Below are positions 23,496 through 35,800 of a stretch of 64,000 nt of DNA, piece by piece (position 1 is the first letter of the stretch; every line of letters begins with the position of its first letter). Location of the stretch: positions 26,402,455-26,466,454 of the forward strand of contig NC_084497.1 in NCBI RefSeq assembly GCF_030035675.1, in the 5' to 3' direction. The notes below the pieces were generated by a model that had not been told where the DNA came from, did no database searches, and saw nothing but the letters and a program-made list of their open reading frames with translations. This stretch comes from Rhineura floridana (lineage: Eukaryota; Chordata; Lepidosauria; Squamata; Rhineuridae). The translations under genes and the position numbers were made by a program.

Positions 23496-23764
23496 TTTCA
23501 GAATCTATTAATATTCCCATATGTTCCCTGAACGTTAACCAAATAACACAGAGACACAAAACCCTGCATTGAGAAAGCTAGCATCGGGGAGAGAGCTAAG
23601 GCCAGAACCATATTCCTTGGTGCTTGCTTACCATGCAGTGATGACTGCAATTCCCCTGCTTGTATCCAGAAGTGGCACAGTCCCATCTTTTCCCTGCACA
23701 AACAGATATAACCTGGATGTGTGCAAGAAATACCAACAACCTGCTTTGTGTTTTACTCCCACAG
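23496..23764 (+). other. KBP: Sequence before the KBP first coding exon
   Basis: No repeat is recognised. It ends in TTTGTGTTTTACTCCCACAG, a good splice acceptor 35 bases before the start codon. This suggests that a non-coding first exon and the promoter lie further upstream, where I cannot place them. Confidence 0.45.
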
Positions 23765-23872
23765 GGACTTCCCTTGCTGGCAGTGGCAACATTGCGCTGA
23801 TGGACAAAGTTCTCCAGGTCACCTTTCGTGTGTTCCACGCTTTGCTTTTGCTGGGAGCACCGAACTGGACAG
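23765..23872 (+). CDS. KBP: KBP exon with start codon and signal peptide
   Basis: ATG at 23800 opens MDKVLQVTFRVFHALLLLG, a hydrophobic signal peptide, followed by an NWT glycosylation sequon. The donor is CAG|GTGAGA after 23872 (phase 1). The exon start at 23765 is inferred from the acceptor, so bases 23765-23799 would be 5'UTR. Confidence 0.8.
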
Positions 23873-26800
23873 GTGAGAAAAGGAATCTCTTCCTTCATTC
23901 TATAACGTGGGTGGAAGAGCTCAGTGGGAAGATCACCTCCTTTGCCGGCAGAAAGTTGCAGGTTTGCTCTCTTGCATCTCCAATTTAAAAGCAAAACCAA
24001 ATTGAAAGATAATTTATTTGCAGCATTTATACCTTGCCCTTTAGCCAAAAAAGGCCTTCAGAGCAGCTTACACAAAATTCTGGATGGAATTGACTGGATT
24101 TGAGACAGTCTCTGCCCTTCTGGCTGACAAATCTAAAAAGACATGTCACACAAGGAAAAAAGGAAGGTGAGGGAAGAGGGTAAAGCAAGCTCAAGCACAA
24201 GTTGTTATGTTGCTATTCTTACAGCGCATTTAAAAGCAGCAGCTCCTCGCTCATGTCAGTGGCGGTTCTGGGTGCCCTTATAAAGAGGGGCCACCTCCCT
24301 TCCCCACGCCAGATCAGATCTAGGAGCGGAGCTGATGACAATGTCCAGGCCAGGAGGGTAGCAGGGGTTTATTGGAGGGGTGTGTGTTAGGGGATCCTTC
24401 TGAGTCCCCAGAGAACTGCCGGTAGTCAGACTAGTCCTCAAGAAGATGGGGAAAGCGATATGGGATGAACTGTAATGTAAGAGGTGCAACACAAGTTAAC
24501 CTTGTCAGATTCCTGGTGTATCTAGGGAAAAGGATAAGTGGTGGGAAGAGTTTTGTCTGCCTCATATTCTGTAGAGTCGCTGCCAATGAATAGACCAGCC
24601 TGTCCCAACCTGGATGATGGGAGTTGTAGTCCAGCAACATCTGGAAGGCACTAAGCTGTGGAAGGCTGGCCTGTTCAGCACTGTGTTCCCAAGCAGGGCG
24701 TGAGTGCAAAATTCAGCAACTGGTGTGCTTTGTGGGGAAGGCCCTAGCTCAGCAGGAGAGCATCTGCTGGGCGTTCAAGAGGCCCCAGTTCCATCCCCAG
24801 CATCTCCATGTAGGGCTGGAAGGAGGCCTCCTGTCTGAAATCCTGGAGAGCTGCTGCCAGTCAGAGCAGATACTGAGCTAGTTGGACCAATGGCTTGACT
24901 TAGGAACGTATTTTGTAAGTGTTGGGACAATTGTTCTTACATTAAACGAATAAATGCACATTCAGTCGATCACCTCATTAAAAGTTGTGCAATGAATTGA
25001 CTAAGACCTTTCATTGGGAGCCAGCTGTATGCTGTGGCAATGCATTTTTTTAAAAAGCAGCTTGGGAAATGTTGCATTCCCCGTCACACATGATGCCGTT
25101 AAACTTGTTAGCATTCCAACAATCCTCCTTTTGCTCATTTTGTATTTGATCTCACGGTCACCCAGTGAAATTTATTGGCAGGGGATTTGAGACTAAAAAA
25201 AAAGAGAAGGGGGAAGGTGGAGGATTGTACACTTGAATGTTCCCCATAAGAGCAGCCTGCTGGATCGGGCCAGTGGCCCATCTTATCCAGCATCCTGTTC
25301 TCACAGTGGCCAACCAGATGTCTGTGGGAAGCCCACAAGCAGGACCTGAGCGCAAGAGCACTGCTAGTAAATGCAAATAGTAAAAACAGCATGTGATAAT
25401 TCTGCATGCACACTGTACTCTGACGACTTCCAGATTAGACTACTGCAATGTGTTCGATGTGGGCCTGCCCTTGAAGACAAGAACATAAGAAGACCCCTGC
25501 TGGAACAGGCCAGTGGCCCATCTAGTCCAGCATCCTGTTCTCACAGTGGCCAAGCAGATGCCCATTATGGGATGCCCGCAAGCAGGACCTGAGCGCAAGA
25601 GGACTCTCCCCTCCTGCGGCTTCTGGCAACTGGTGTTCAGAAGCATGCTGCCTCTGACTGTGATGGCAGAGAACAGCCATCATGAACAGTAGCCATGAAT
25701 CTGCCTCATCTTCTTGTAAAGCCCTCCAAGTTGGTGCCAGCACTGCCTCTCGTGGGAGCAGATTCCAGAGTATAACTATGCCCGTAGTAGAAAAAAGAAC
25801 AGAAAAGAATGAATATCTGTGTGTGGTGTAGATCTTGGAGTGCTGGACTGGGACCTGGGAGACCCAGGTTCAAATCCCCACTCAGCCATGAAGCTCACTT
25901 GGTGGCCTTGGGCCAGAGCAGTCTCTCAGCCTAACCTGTCTCACAGGGTTAAGAAGTCTGTATTGTGCTTTAAGGTCTGAACACTACATTGAAGATTGAC
26001 CTTAATCAGTCCATTCGTAAATTTGAATCTAAAGTCTTGCTTGACTTGCTGAGAGAGAAGCTGTGTGCGTGTGTGCGTTTGTTAAAATCTGATTACAATA
26101 ACTCTGTTGAGCAGCCCAGCTTAACAAAATTACCTTTATTAACTTCCCTGCCACCCCTGAGAGAGTGGGCTTTGATTTACCGAGGTTTTGCAAAGCTTAT
26201 CCTAACTTGGTTGAAGGGGAAATCGTGCAGCGTCTTTTTTCTTTGATCTAGCTGTTCTCCAGGAAATTTTCATAATTGGCAGTCTCGCTGTTTTTTTGTT
26301 TTTAAATCTCTGGGAAGTTTGAACTTTCGGGGGGGGGAATCAAAACAAAATATGGGTAAAGCCTGACTTAATTTGTGTTTTTCTCAGAATCTAAAGGCTG
26401 TTCCCCCCCCAACATCCCCATTTGCCAAAATACTTGTTTTTGATGCTTGACTTGAGAATTTGCTTCACAGTTGAGTTCCCCCCTTGATTGATGGCATTTG
26501 CCAAAAAACTTTGAAGGGAGGGTGCTGGAATTCTGCCAGGATGAGGACAGAGAGAATGGGACACTGAGGAAAGGCCGTAGTTCAGTTGGTAGAGCATCTG
26601 TTTTGCATGCAGAAGTCCCAGTTTCAATCCTCAGCATCTTCAGGTAAGGCTGGGAGGTCCTCCTGCCTGAAATGCTGGACAGCTGCTGCCAGTCAGGGTA
26701 GACAGTACTGAGCTAGATGGACCAATGCTCTGCCTTGGAATAAAGTAGGGTGAAGGTTGTAGTTCAATGGTAGAGTGCCTGCTTTGCATGCAGAAGGTCT

Positions 26801-29800
26801 CAGGTTCAATCCCTGGCATCTCCAGGTAGGGCTGGGAGAGACTTCTGCGTGGAATGCTGGAGAGCTGCTGCCGGTCAGTGTAGACAGTACTAGATGAAGT
26901 AGTGGTCTGACTCACAGCTGTAGCTCAGGGGCAGAGCATCTGTTTGGAATGCAGAAAGGCTCAACCACTTGAAGGACCCCAGTCTAGAACCTTGGACAGC
27001 CTATTGCTTGAACCAGATTGGCTGCATCATACTGGCCTGGCTATGTTTTGCTCTGTAATAATTCAATCATTCAACCGCCCAGAGAGCTTTGGCTATGGGA
27101 CGGTATATAAATGTAATAAACAAACAAACAAACATGTATGTGCTGGTGGGTGAATGGGCCTTGATGTCATTCAGGAGCTGACAACTAGCTGAGTGGTAGA
27201 ACATGCATCTTGCATGCAAAAGGTTCCAGATTCAATCCCGGCATCCCCAGATGAAACCCTAGAGAAATGCTATCAGTCAAGTAGATAATATTGATGGGCC
27301 AGTCCCAGTGGCCTGACCTGGTACAAGGGAGGTTCTGATTTGGCATCAGGCTGAGAGAGAGAGCTCTCATCTGGGAAGGACTCTAGGGTGGCCGTTTAAG
27401 CTTTGCCAAAAATCAGAACAAAAGAGAGCACAGATTTGCATAACATTTGCATGAGTTCGTTCATATGTATAGTTGCAAATTTAGAAATGGACTATAGTTT
27501 AAATACATCTCTCCTAGTGGGTTAAGCTGTGGGGAGGTGACTGCTCAGTCTTGCTGTTGATGGGCAACCATGGCCCTGGAGATCTCTTCTTAAGAGTCCT
27601 TTATCTTGTACTTTCAAATACATAGGAAGCTGCCTTATACGGAGTAAGACTATAGGTCCAGCTAGCTCAGAATTGTACACCCTAACTGGCTCTCTCGAGT
27701 TTCAGAACAACATCTCTCTCAGTCCTATCTGGAGATGCCTGGGACCTTCAGCATGCAAAACAGATGCTGCACCACTGAGTACAGCCTTTCCCTTTTGCAA
27801 GACAGTCCTCTGTGAAATAGGACAAACGGCTGCCCTAAATTAATAGCACCTCCATTATCTGCTTGTGTACAGCAACCTAATAGGCTATGACTTATCAGAC
27901 CTAACTCCCTGATAGGCTATGCCCTATGACACACAGAAGGGCCTATTGGATGTTCTCATCATTTCATATTAGGCCCTGAGAAAGCGATGGGACATTCTGC
28001 TCTGTCGGCCTCCGCTTTGGGGTTTCACCTCACACATCCTACCTTGCGCCTTCTTTTTTCACGGTCGTTGTTTCAGGAGTCTAACAAAATGGTCAGCGTC
28101 GGATTTGGGTGCTGTACAAGTGTCGCTGCTGAGAACTTTGGGCTGCTCCTGCCGTGCAATTATTTACGGTCCCCTTTCAGGAGTCTGCCTTTTTATTTTT
28201 TTTATTTTTAAGCTGGGAGAGCTTTTTTGTTGTTGTTGGTATAATGGAGCTTTGAGTGGTACCCGTCCTGTGCCCGCAGCGGGGGCTGCTGAAGGCTCAA
28301 TGAAACCACTTGTTTCCTCCCAAGGCTCTGGGGCAGGTCTTCGAAAAAGAAGCCGAAAGAACTCCTGCTGGCTCCTACGAGCGGAGGCTGAAAGGGAACA
28401 AGACGTTTCTTTTGAGCCATTCTGCAACTCCATGGAGAGCTGCCGTGGTGCGAGAAAAAGCCCCTTTTGTCAAGGGATAATTTAGAGGTTTAGTCCAAGA
28501 CAAGGGAGGCAAAATTGATGAACCTTTTCTATAAACAGTCTAAAAAGAGAGATTGGGGAGGTGAATGAGAGAGATTTCCAGTGCCCAGGAGTCTGGAACA
28601 TCTGCATATCTCTGCCAAGCAGGCTGGTGTTTTGATTCTCCTAGACCCAAAGGTATGGCACCTTTGCTTTTAGCCCCGGGGACCGCATCCTCTTCTGGGG
28701 AACTGACCAAGGGCCACATAAATAATAATAATAATAAAATTTTATTTCTAGGCTGCCTATCTGGCCGAATTAACGGCCACTCTAGGCGGCGTACATAGAC
28801 TAAAATATAACATAGAGTAAAATATAACATATAATACAAAACAAAACCCCAGTAGTCTATAGACATCCCGAGCAGCAGGTTCACGCACGCATACACACAC
28901 ACGGTCTCTGGCCCCTTCAGCAGTTGCTGCTTTTGTAGCTGGAAAGAGACAGGGCCCCACCCTTCCAGGCCAGGTGGAAATCAGCCAGAAATGCAGGGAG
29001 CAGGTCTTGCAGAAACTCACACAGGTAGATGGTCTCTGGCCCCTTCAGCAGTTGCTGCTTTTGTAGCTGGAGAGAGACAGGGCCCCACCCTTCCAGGCCA
29101 GGTGGAAATCAGCCAGAAATGCAGGGAGCAGGTCTTGCAGAAACTCACACAGGTAGATGGTCTCTGGCCCCTTCAGCCGTTGCTGCTTTTGTAGCTGGAA
29201 AAAGACAGGGCCCTGCCCTTCCAGGCCAGGTGGAAATCAGCCAGAAATGCAGGGAGCAGGTCTTGCAGAAACTCACACAGGTAGATGGTCTCTGGCCCCT
29301 TCAGCCGTTGCTGCTTTTGTAGCTGGAAAGAGACAGGGCCCTGCCCTTCCAGGCCAGGTGGAAATCAGCCAGAAATGCAGGGAGCAGGTCTTGCAGAAAC
29401 TCACACAGGTAGATGGTCTCTGGCCCCTTCAGCAGCTGCTGCTTTTGTAGCTGGAGAGAGACAGGGCCCCACCCTTCCAGGCCAGGTGGAAATCAGCCAG
29501 AAATGCAGGGAGCAGGTCTTGCAGAAACTCACACAGGTAGATGGTCTCTGGCCCCTTCAGCAGTTGCTGCTTTTGTAGCTGGAGAGAGACAGGGCCCCAC
29601 CCCTCCAGGCCAGCTGGAAATCAGCCAGAAATGCAGGGAGCAGGTCTTGCAGAAACTCACACAGGTAGATGGTCTCTGGCCCCTTCAGCAGTTGCTGCTT
29701 TTGTAGCTGGAAAAAGACAGGGCCCTGCCCTTCCAGGCCAGGTGGAAATCAGCCAGAAATGCAGGGAGCAGGTCTTGCAGAAACTCACACAGGTAGATGG

Positions 29801-32800
29801 TCTCTGGCCCTTTCAGCAGTTGCTGCTTTTGTAGCTGGAAAAAGACAGGGCCCTGCCCTTCCAGGCCAGGTGGAAATCAGCCAGAAATGCAGGGAGCAGG
29901 TCTTGCAGAAACTCACACAGGTAGATGGTCTCTGGCCCTTTCAGCAGTTGCTGCTTTTGTAGCTGGAAAAAGACAGGGCCCTGCCCTTCCAGGCCAGGTG
30001 GAAATCAGCCAGAAATGCAGGGAGCAGGTCTTGCAGAAACTCACACATGCCTTGGTAATCTCCACTTCACTGTAGTATCTGTTCTGTAGGTTTGTAAGGG
30101 ACTACAGAACTCGGGAAAACCTGTGAGCTGCAGAATGGTAGACCCCCAACGATGGTTGCAACAGCATCATAATTCACATTTTTGTTTCTTTTTCTTTAAA
30201 TTTTCAGGTGCTACTGAGGATGGGGATTCTATCAGTAGGGTAAGTGTCTGCCACTCTGGATGCATGTGGATGGTTTGGAGTTAAGAGCAATTTTGATGGG
30301 CAAAGTTCAGTGCCAAGCTAGATCACGGCATTTGTGCAAAGGTACTCACAGAAACAGGAACGTAAGTAGGAGTTGATGGCCATAGTCGTGTTGTGCCTAA
30401 GTGTATTAACTTCAGTGGGTCTACTCCAAGTCAGACTAGCATTGAATGCCTCCCAAAGTCCTTTAAAGTGGTTTGCATCCTGATCTTGGAGCTTTTGAAT
30501 AGTGGTGCCTGTCTCTGTGTCTATAGCATTCTTCACAGTTCAGCTGCATGGAGCTTACTAAATTCAGTGGACTTGCAACTGTCCGTTCATATTATTTGTT
30601 GACTCGAGAGGCTTATGTCCAGAAAGCGGCCAAGAAATATATATACATATCCCGGCCGAACATCAGGGAAAACTTCTTAACTGCTAGACAATGGAACCAA
30701 TCACCTTGGAAGGTGATGGGCTCTCCAACCCTGGAGGCCTTCAAGAGGCAGCTGAACAGCCACCCGTCAGGGATGCTTTAAGTTGGATTCCTGCATTGAG
30801 CAGGGGGTTGGACTCGATGGCCTTGTAGGCCCTTTCCAACTCTATGATCCTGTGATTCTATGATATATATATATTTAATAAATAAATGTTTCATTCACAG
30901 GACTCTGACTCTGTTGGAGAAGGGGGAAAGGACTGGCCAACTGTGTACGTCACAACCATCCTGGTAAGGCCGTTGCAGCACTTTTCCTTGCAGGAATGGG
31001 CCAATTGTTGAGTAAAGCTGCCCTCTTTGCAGTGTTGAATGTAGGACTCCATGAGTTCCAAAAGTGGCCACAGCTCAGGGGTAGCACATCTGTTTTGCAT
31101 GCAAGAGGCCCCAGGTTCGATTCCCGGCATCTCCAGGTGAGGCTGGGAAAGATCCCAGTCTAAAACTCTGCAGAGCTGCTGCCAGTCAGTGGAAGCAATA
31201 CTGAGCTAGGTGGGCCAACGGTCTGACTCTGCGCTCAGGTCCTGCTATTGGGTTTCTTAAAAACATCTGGTTGGCCACTGTGAGAACAGGATGCTGGAGT
31301 AGATGGGCCTTTGGTGTGATCCAGGAGGGCTTTTCTATGTCCACAAGAATAACATATACTGTAGAAAAAAAAATAAAAATGTGCTTGATGTTACAGGTTA
31401 GGGTTAGGGTACACCTTGGGCCTGAAAGAGCCGATGGTGTTCAGTACATATTTCTGCCATCATGGGGTTGGCTTATGCGCAGTGGCCATTTTGAAATGCA
31501 AACAGCTTGGGAAGAGGGCATCTCAGGAATCTCCTTCCCTCACAGGGGAATCCTAAGTCAGGAGAGAGCTCTTGCACTCCTTTTGGGCTTCCCATGAAGG
31601 CATCTGGTTGGCCACTGTGGATGAACAGGATGCCAGACTAGATGGACCGGCTCCAGCATCAGTACTCTTCATATGATGACAGTACCAAACAACCACCACC
31701 AAGTTTCTTAGCAGGACTCTTTCTCTCAAGATGTGATTGGAAAGTTTCTACCCAGTAAAATTTCGATGAAAACCAGTGGGGAAGTGTTCCATCTTAGCTT
31801 TTCCGGCAGCTGTCAGCCGTAGCCCTCGCGGAGTTACAATCTGAATTATTGCCATCCACCTCTGAGTCATCTGAATTACTCCGAGAAGCTGATAAATCAT
31901 CACTGGCACACGTGGGAGCAGATCCTGTGCATAGAGAACCAACAGTATGTTTCTATGTTGTGGTTGTTGGTTGGCTGTTACATAGGCAGCCCTGGGGTAA
32001 AATGCTACATTTAAAGATATCATGGGATCATGTGTTACCTTTGGCTCAGCAAAGTCATATGGTATTTGGTATGTAATTAGTTGCATCTGAGGAGTGCTAG
32101 GGATGAACTATATATAACATTATCTTGTATGTTCACTGAGCAAGGGGTGGAAGTCGATGGTCTCATAGCCCCCTTCCAACTCTGCTGTTCTATGATTTAT
32201 GAAACTGGTCATTGACCATAAACAATAGAGTGGTTTATGAAACTTTGTGTAACCCAGAAGCTGCCTTGTACTGAGTAGAAATCCATGCCGTAAAATTATT
32301 TAACATAAGATTGCTGGATCAGGCCAGTGGCCTATCTAGTCCCACATATGATTCCCATGGTAGCCAACCAGATGCCTATGGGAAGCCCCAAAGCAGGATC
32401 TGACCACAGCAGCAACCCGGCAGTTTCCAGCAACTGGTATTCGGGAACATATTGCCTCCGACAGTGGAGGCAGAACATAGCTATTGTGGCTAGTAGCCGT
32501 CGATCGAATTCCTTTGTTGATGGCCAGATGAAAAGGTGGCACCACCTAGCAAGCAGGTGAGGACAGGTTGACCCCATGAAGCTCTGTCTGCGATCTTTGG
32601 TGGTTCTTAGCTAGTTTCCCTTGCCTTGCCCATAGGAAGACCCCTATGTGATGGCCAGAGGGACGGAGCTCGAGGGCTATTGCATCGACCTGCTGGAGAA
32701 GCTGTCCAGAATGGTGCACTTCAAATACAAGGTGGGCGTCGTGAAGGATGGCAAATACGGAGCGTTGAGTCCCAATGGGAACTGGTCTGGGATGATCGGA

Positions 32801-35800
32801 GAGGTTGTGGGAAAGGTAAGCTGTCTCCCGAATGAACCTTCCTCAAACTCGTTTTGTATGGATGTGTTGTGTGTGACTAATTGTGGCATGTTACAAAAAA
32901 AAAAAAATCTCCCACGGGGAATAGATTTCTTAGCAATTTCAATAGGCAGAATGCCTTTGGGGATGGGTTGAATGCATAACACTCAAGGTGAATTAACAAT
33001 TCGTTGTTAATTTGTACCATATATTTAAAGCACTCTTATACCAGTTTAAGACATGGCTTCCCCCAAAGAATCCTGGGAACTGTAGTTTGTTAAGAGTGCT
33101 GAGGGTTGTTAGGGGACCCCCTATTCCCCTCCCACTGAACTACAATTCTCAGAGTTCCCTCAAAAAGGGATTGCTTGTTAAACCGCTCTGGGAATTGTCA
33201 CTCTGTGAGAGGAATAAGGGGTCTCCTAACATTTGGCACCCTTAACAAACTACAGTTCCAGGATTCTTTTTTTTTTTAGGGGGAGGAAGCCATAAATGTT
33301 TAAAGTGGTATAAGAATGCTTTAAATGCATGGTGCAAATATGGCTTGGCCCATTGAGTCAACAGCTGGCGTTGACCAAAGCAAGATCAAGGATCCATTAG
33401 TAGAGACCTCTGAGTTTCTGACTCTGGGTGACTGCAGCTTAACCACTGCAAGTAAAAATAGGGACAGATGTTGTATGTCTGTCCTGTTTCCACATCAATC
33501 TACAATTTAAAAACACACACAAACATATGAAAAGGTGCATTATTTTTCAAAGTATTGCTTCAGTCTCAATGTACACGTTTCATATGCATTTTATCCTACT
33601 CCGGTTAATCTAAAATACACCTCAAGGCACACGTTTTGAACCGGGAATTGTAACACAAAATTTGGAGAAGGGGGGATACCAAAGGATCTGTGCTTGATTC
33701 CATCTTCATCTATGGTTGACAATATATATGAATATACGGCCTGTGGACAAGCACAGGAGCAGATCGCATCTCTCAGTTCCCCTCGCCCGTAAAATTTGAG
33801 AATTAATGGGTTCCCGTTGGTGAGTTTTTTGTTGAATTCTGGTGGCTGCTTTGGTTTTGTATTAGAATCTCTGGTCTGTAGCAACACAGATGTAGATTTG
33901 GACTTGTGCATGGATTTTCAATGTTGGGGTGCTCTTGGGGTGCTGCAGGTAAATTGGCTGTGCGAGTTTGCATCGGGCTCTGTTCCCAAGCCACTTAAAA
34001 AAAAATATTAAAAGAAACCGTGTTGTACATTCATCGTATACACAAATTACACTTGCATAATTATAGTAATGCAAAAACATTACCAGAGCTTGGAAAAATT
34101 ACTTTTTTTGAACTACAACTCCCATCAGCCCAATCCAGTGGCCATGCTGGCTGGGGCTGATGGGAGTTGTAGTTTAAAAAGTAACTTTCCCAAGCTCTGA
34201 ACATTACATGGCTGGATATTTTCTTGACATTCCAGTGCATCCTGAGCAGAAGTCACCTTTCCTTAAAGCCACTCGGTTAGTGATCCTGTATTTTCCTGCA
34301 ATATGTTAGTTTAATGATTGCTACGATGACCAGAGTTTGTTAAACCCGTCTAATATTGTTGGGGCATTATTGCATTCTCTCTCCCCACCCCTCTGTATCC
34401 CTTTGCAATGCAGACTTCGGCTGCTGTTAACAGATTTCTTACAATTTCTAGATCATCTTCTGGGATTATGGCTTGTATCCAAGTTTACTCAGGCCACATT
34501 CACATGATATATTTATTCCACTATTATTCCACCTGAAACAATCCTGGCTTCCCCCAAAGAATCCTGGGAAGTGTCATTTGTGAAGGGTGCTGAGAGTTGC
34601 TAGGAGACCCCTCTTCCCCTCATAGAGCTACAATTCCCAGAGTGGTTTAACAATCAGTCCCTCCTCCCAAGAACTCTGGGACTTGTAAGGGGAATAAGGG
34701 GATCTCCTAACAACTCTCAGCACCCCTCACAAATGACATTTCCCTGGATTCTTTGGGGGAAGCCAGGACTGCAATAAATGTACCATGTAAATGTGGTCTC
34801 AGAGTAAACCCATTAAAATTAATGGACCTATGTCTATTGATAATTCCAATAGGTTTACTCTGAGCAGGACTAAGTTTGGATACAATCCTATATATTTCAG
34901 TCTCCCTAACACTAATATTTTGGGATCTAATGACACATGCGTTGGTGGATCTTAGGTTCCTGAAGTAGATCCTGAGGTCCACCATCCTCACTCCATTGCA
35001 TCCCTGTTCAGTCTTGTGATTCTGCTTTGGGAAGATATCCATAGTGACATGGACGCCTGTCATCTGGGACCAGAGATGGAGAAAAGAGCTATGTCTCCCT
35101 GTGTGTGTAAAGTCTGTAAAGAGCCCACCATCTTACTTACTTGTTAGGAAGCGGACCTGGCTGTTGCTCCATTAACCATTACATCAGTGAGAGAGGACGT
35201 TGTTGACTTCACCCAGCCGTTTCTGCACACCGGGATTGGGATCTTGCTCGAGAAGGACTCTGCCCTTGAAGAGGCCTCACTCTTCCATTTCTTGACCCCC
35301 TTCAGCAAGGAGACCTGGGCGGGCATCTTTGTGGCCTACCTGTTCTCCAGCCTTTGCTTGTTCCTTGCTGCCAGGTGAAATTTCTCTTTATTTTATCCTT
35401 ACATTTATAACCCATCTTTCCTTCAAGGAGCTCCTGGTGGTGTCCACAGTTCTCCTCCCTCTCCGTTTTATCTTCACAACAACCCTGTGAGGTAGGCTAG
35501 GCTGAGAGATTGAGACTGGCCCAAGCTCACCCAGAGAGCTTCATGGCTGAGTGGGGATTTGAACCCTGGTCTCCCAGGTCCTAGTCCGACACTCTAACCA
35601 TTACGCCACCACTGGCTCTTTTCTGGTTGACCGAAGCAACAGACTGACTGTGATAATCTACTGTAGTATGTATATGTCAGCATAAGTAAACCCTAGTCTG
35701 AGTAGACCCACTGAAATTAATGGATCTAAGTTGGTCACCTTTGTTGATGTTTTGGGTCTATCTGTGTAGGACTAGCATTGGATGCAATCCATACTAAGCT

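Noticed and set aside
26572-27360. tRNA genes suggested by A-box and B-box motifs
   Set aside because: The tRNA-like heads are fused to a shared SINE body, are diverged, and cannot form a full cloverleaf by eye.
28105-28485. A 126-codon open frame as an extra KBP exon or small gene
   Set aside because: No splice sites fit the KBP phases, there is no recognisable domain, and the KBP exons join perfectly without it.
28991-30075. A series of overlapping 97-codon open frames
   Set aside because: They recur every 128 bp inside the minisatellite. The unit length is not a multiple of three, so the frames are a by-product of the array and have no domain signature.
31394-31412. Interstitial telomere repeat
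   Set aside because: Only about two and a half TTAGGG units are present, well within chance for 64 kb.
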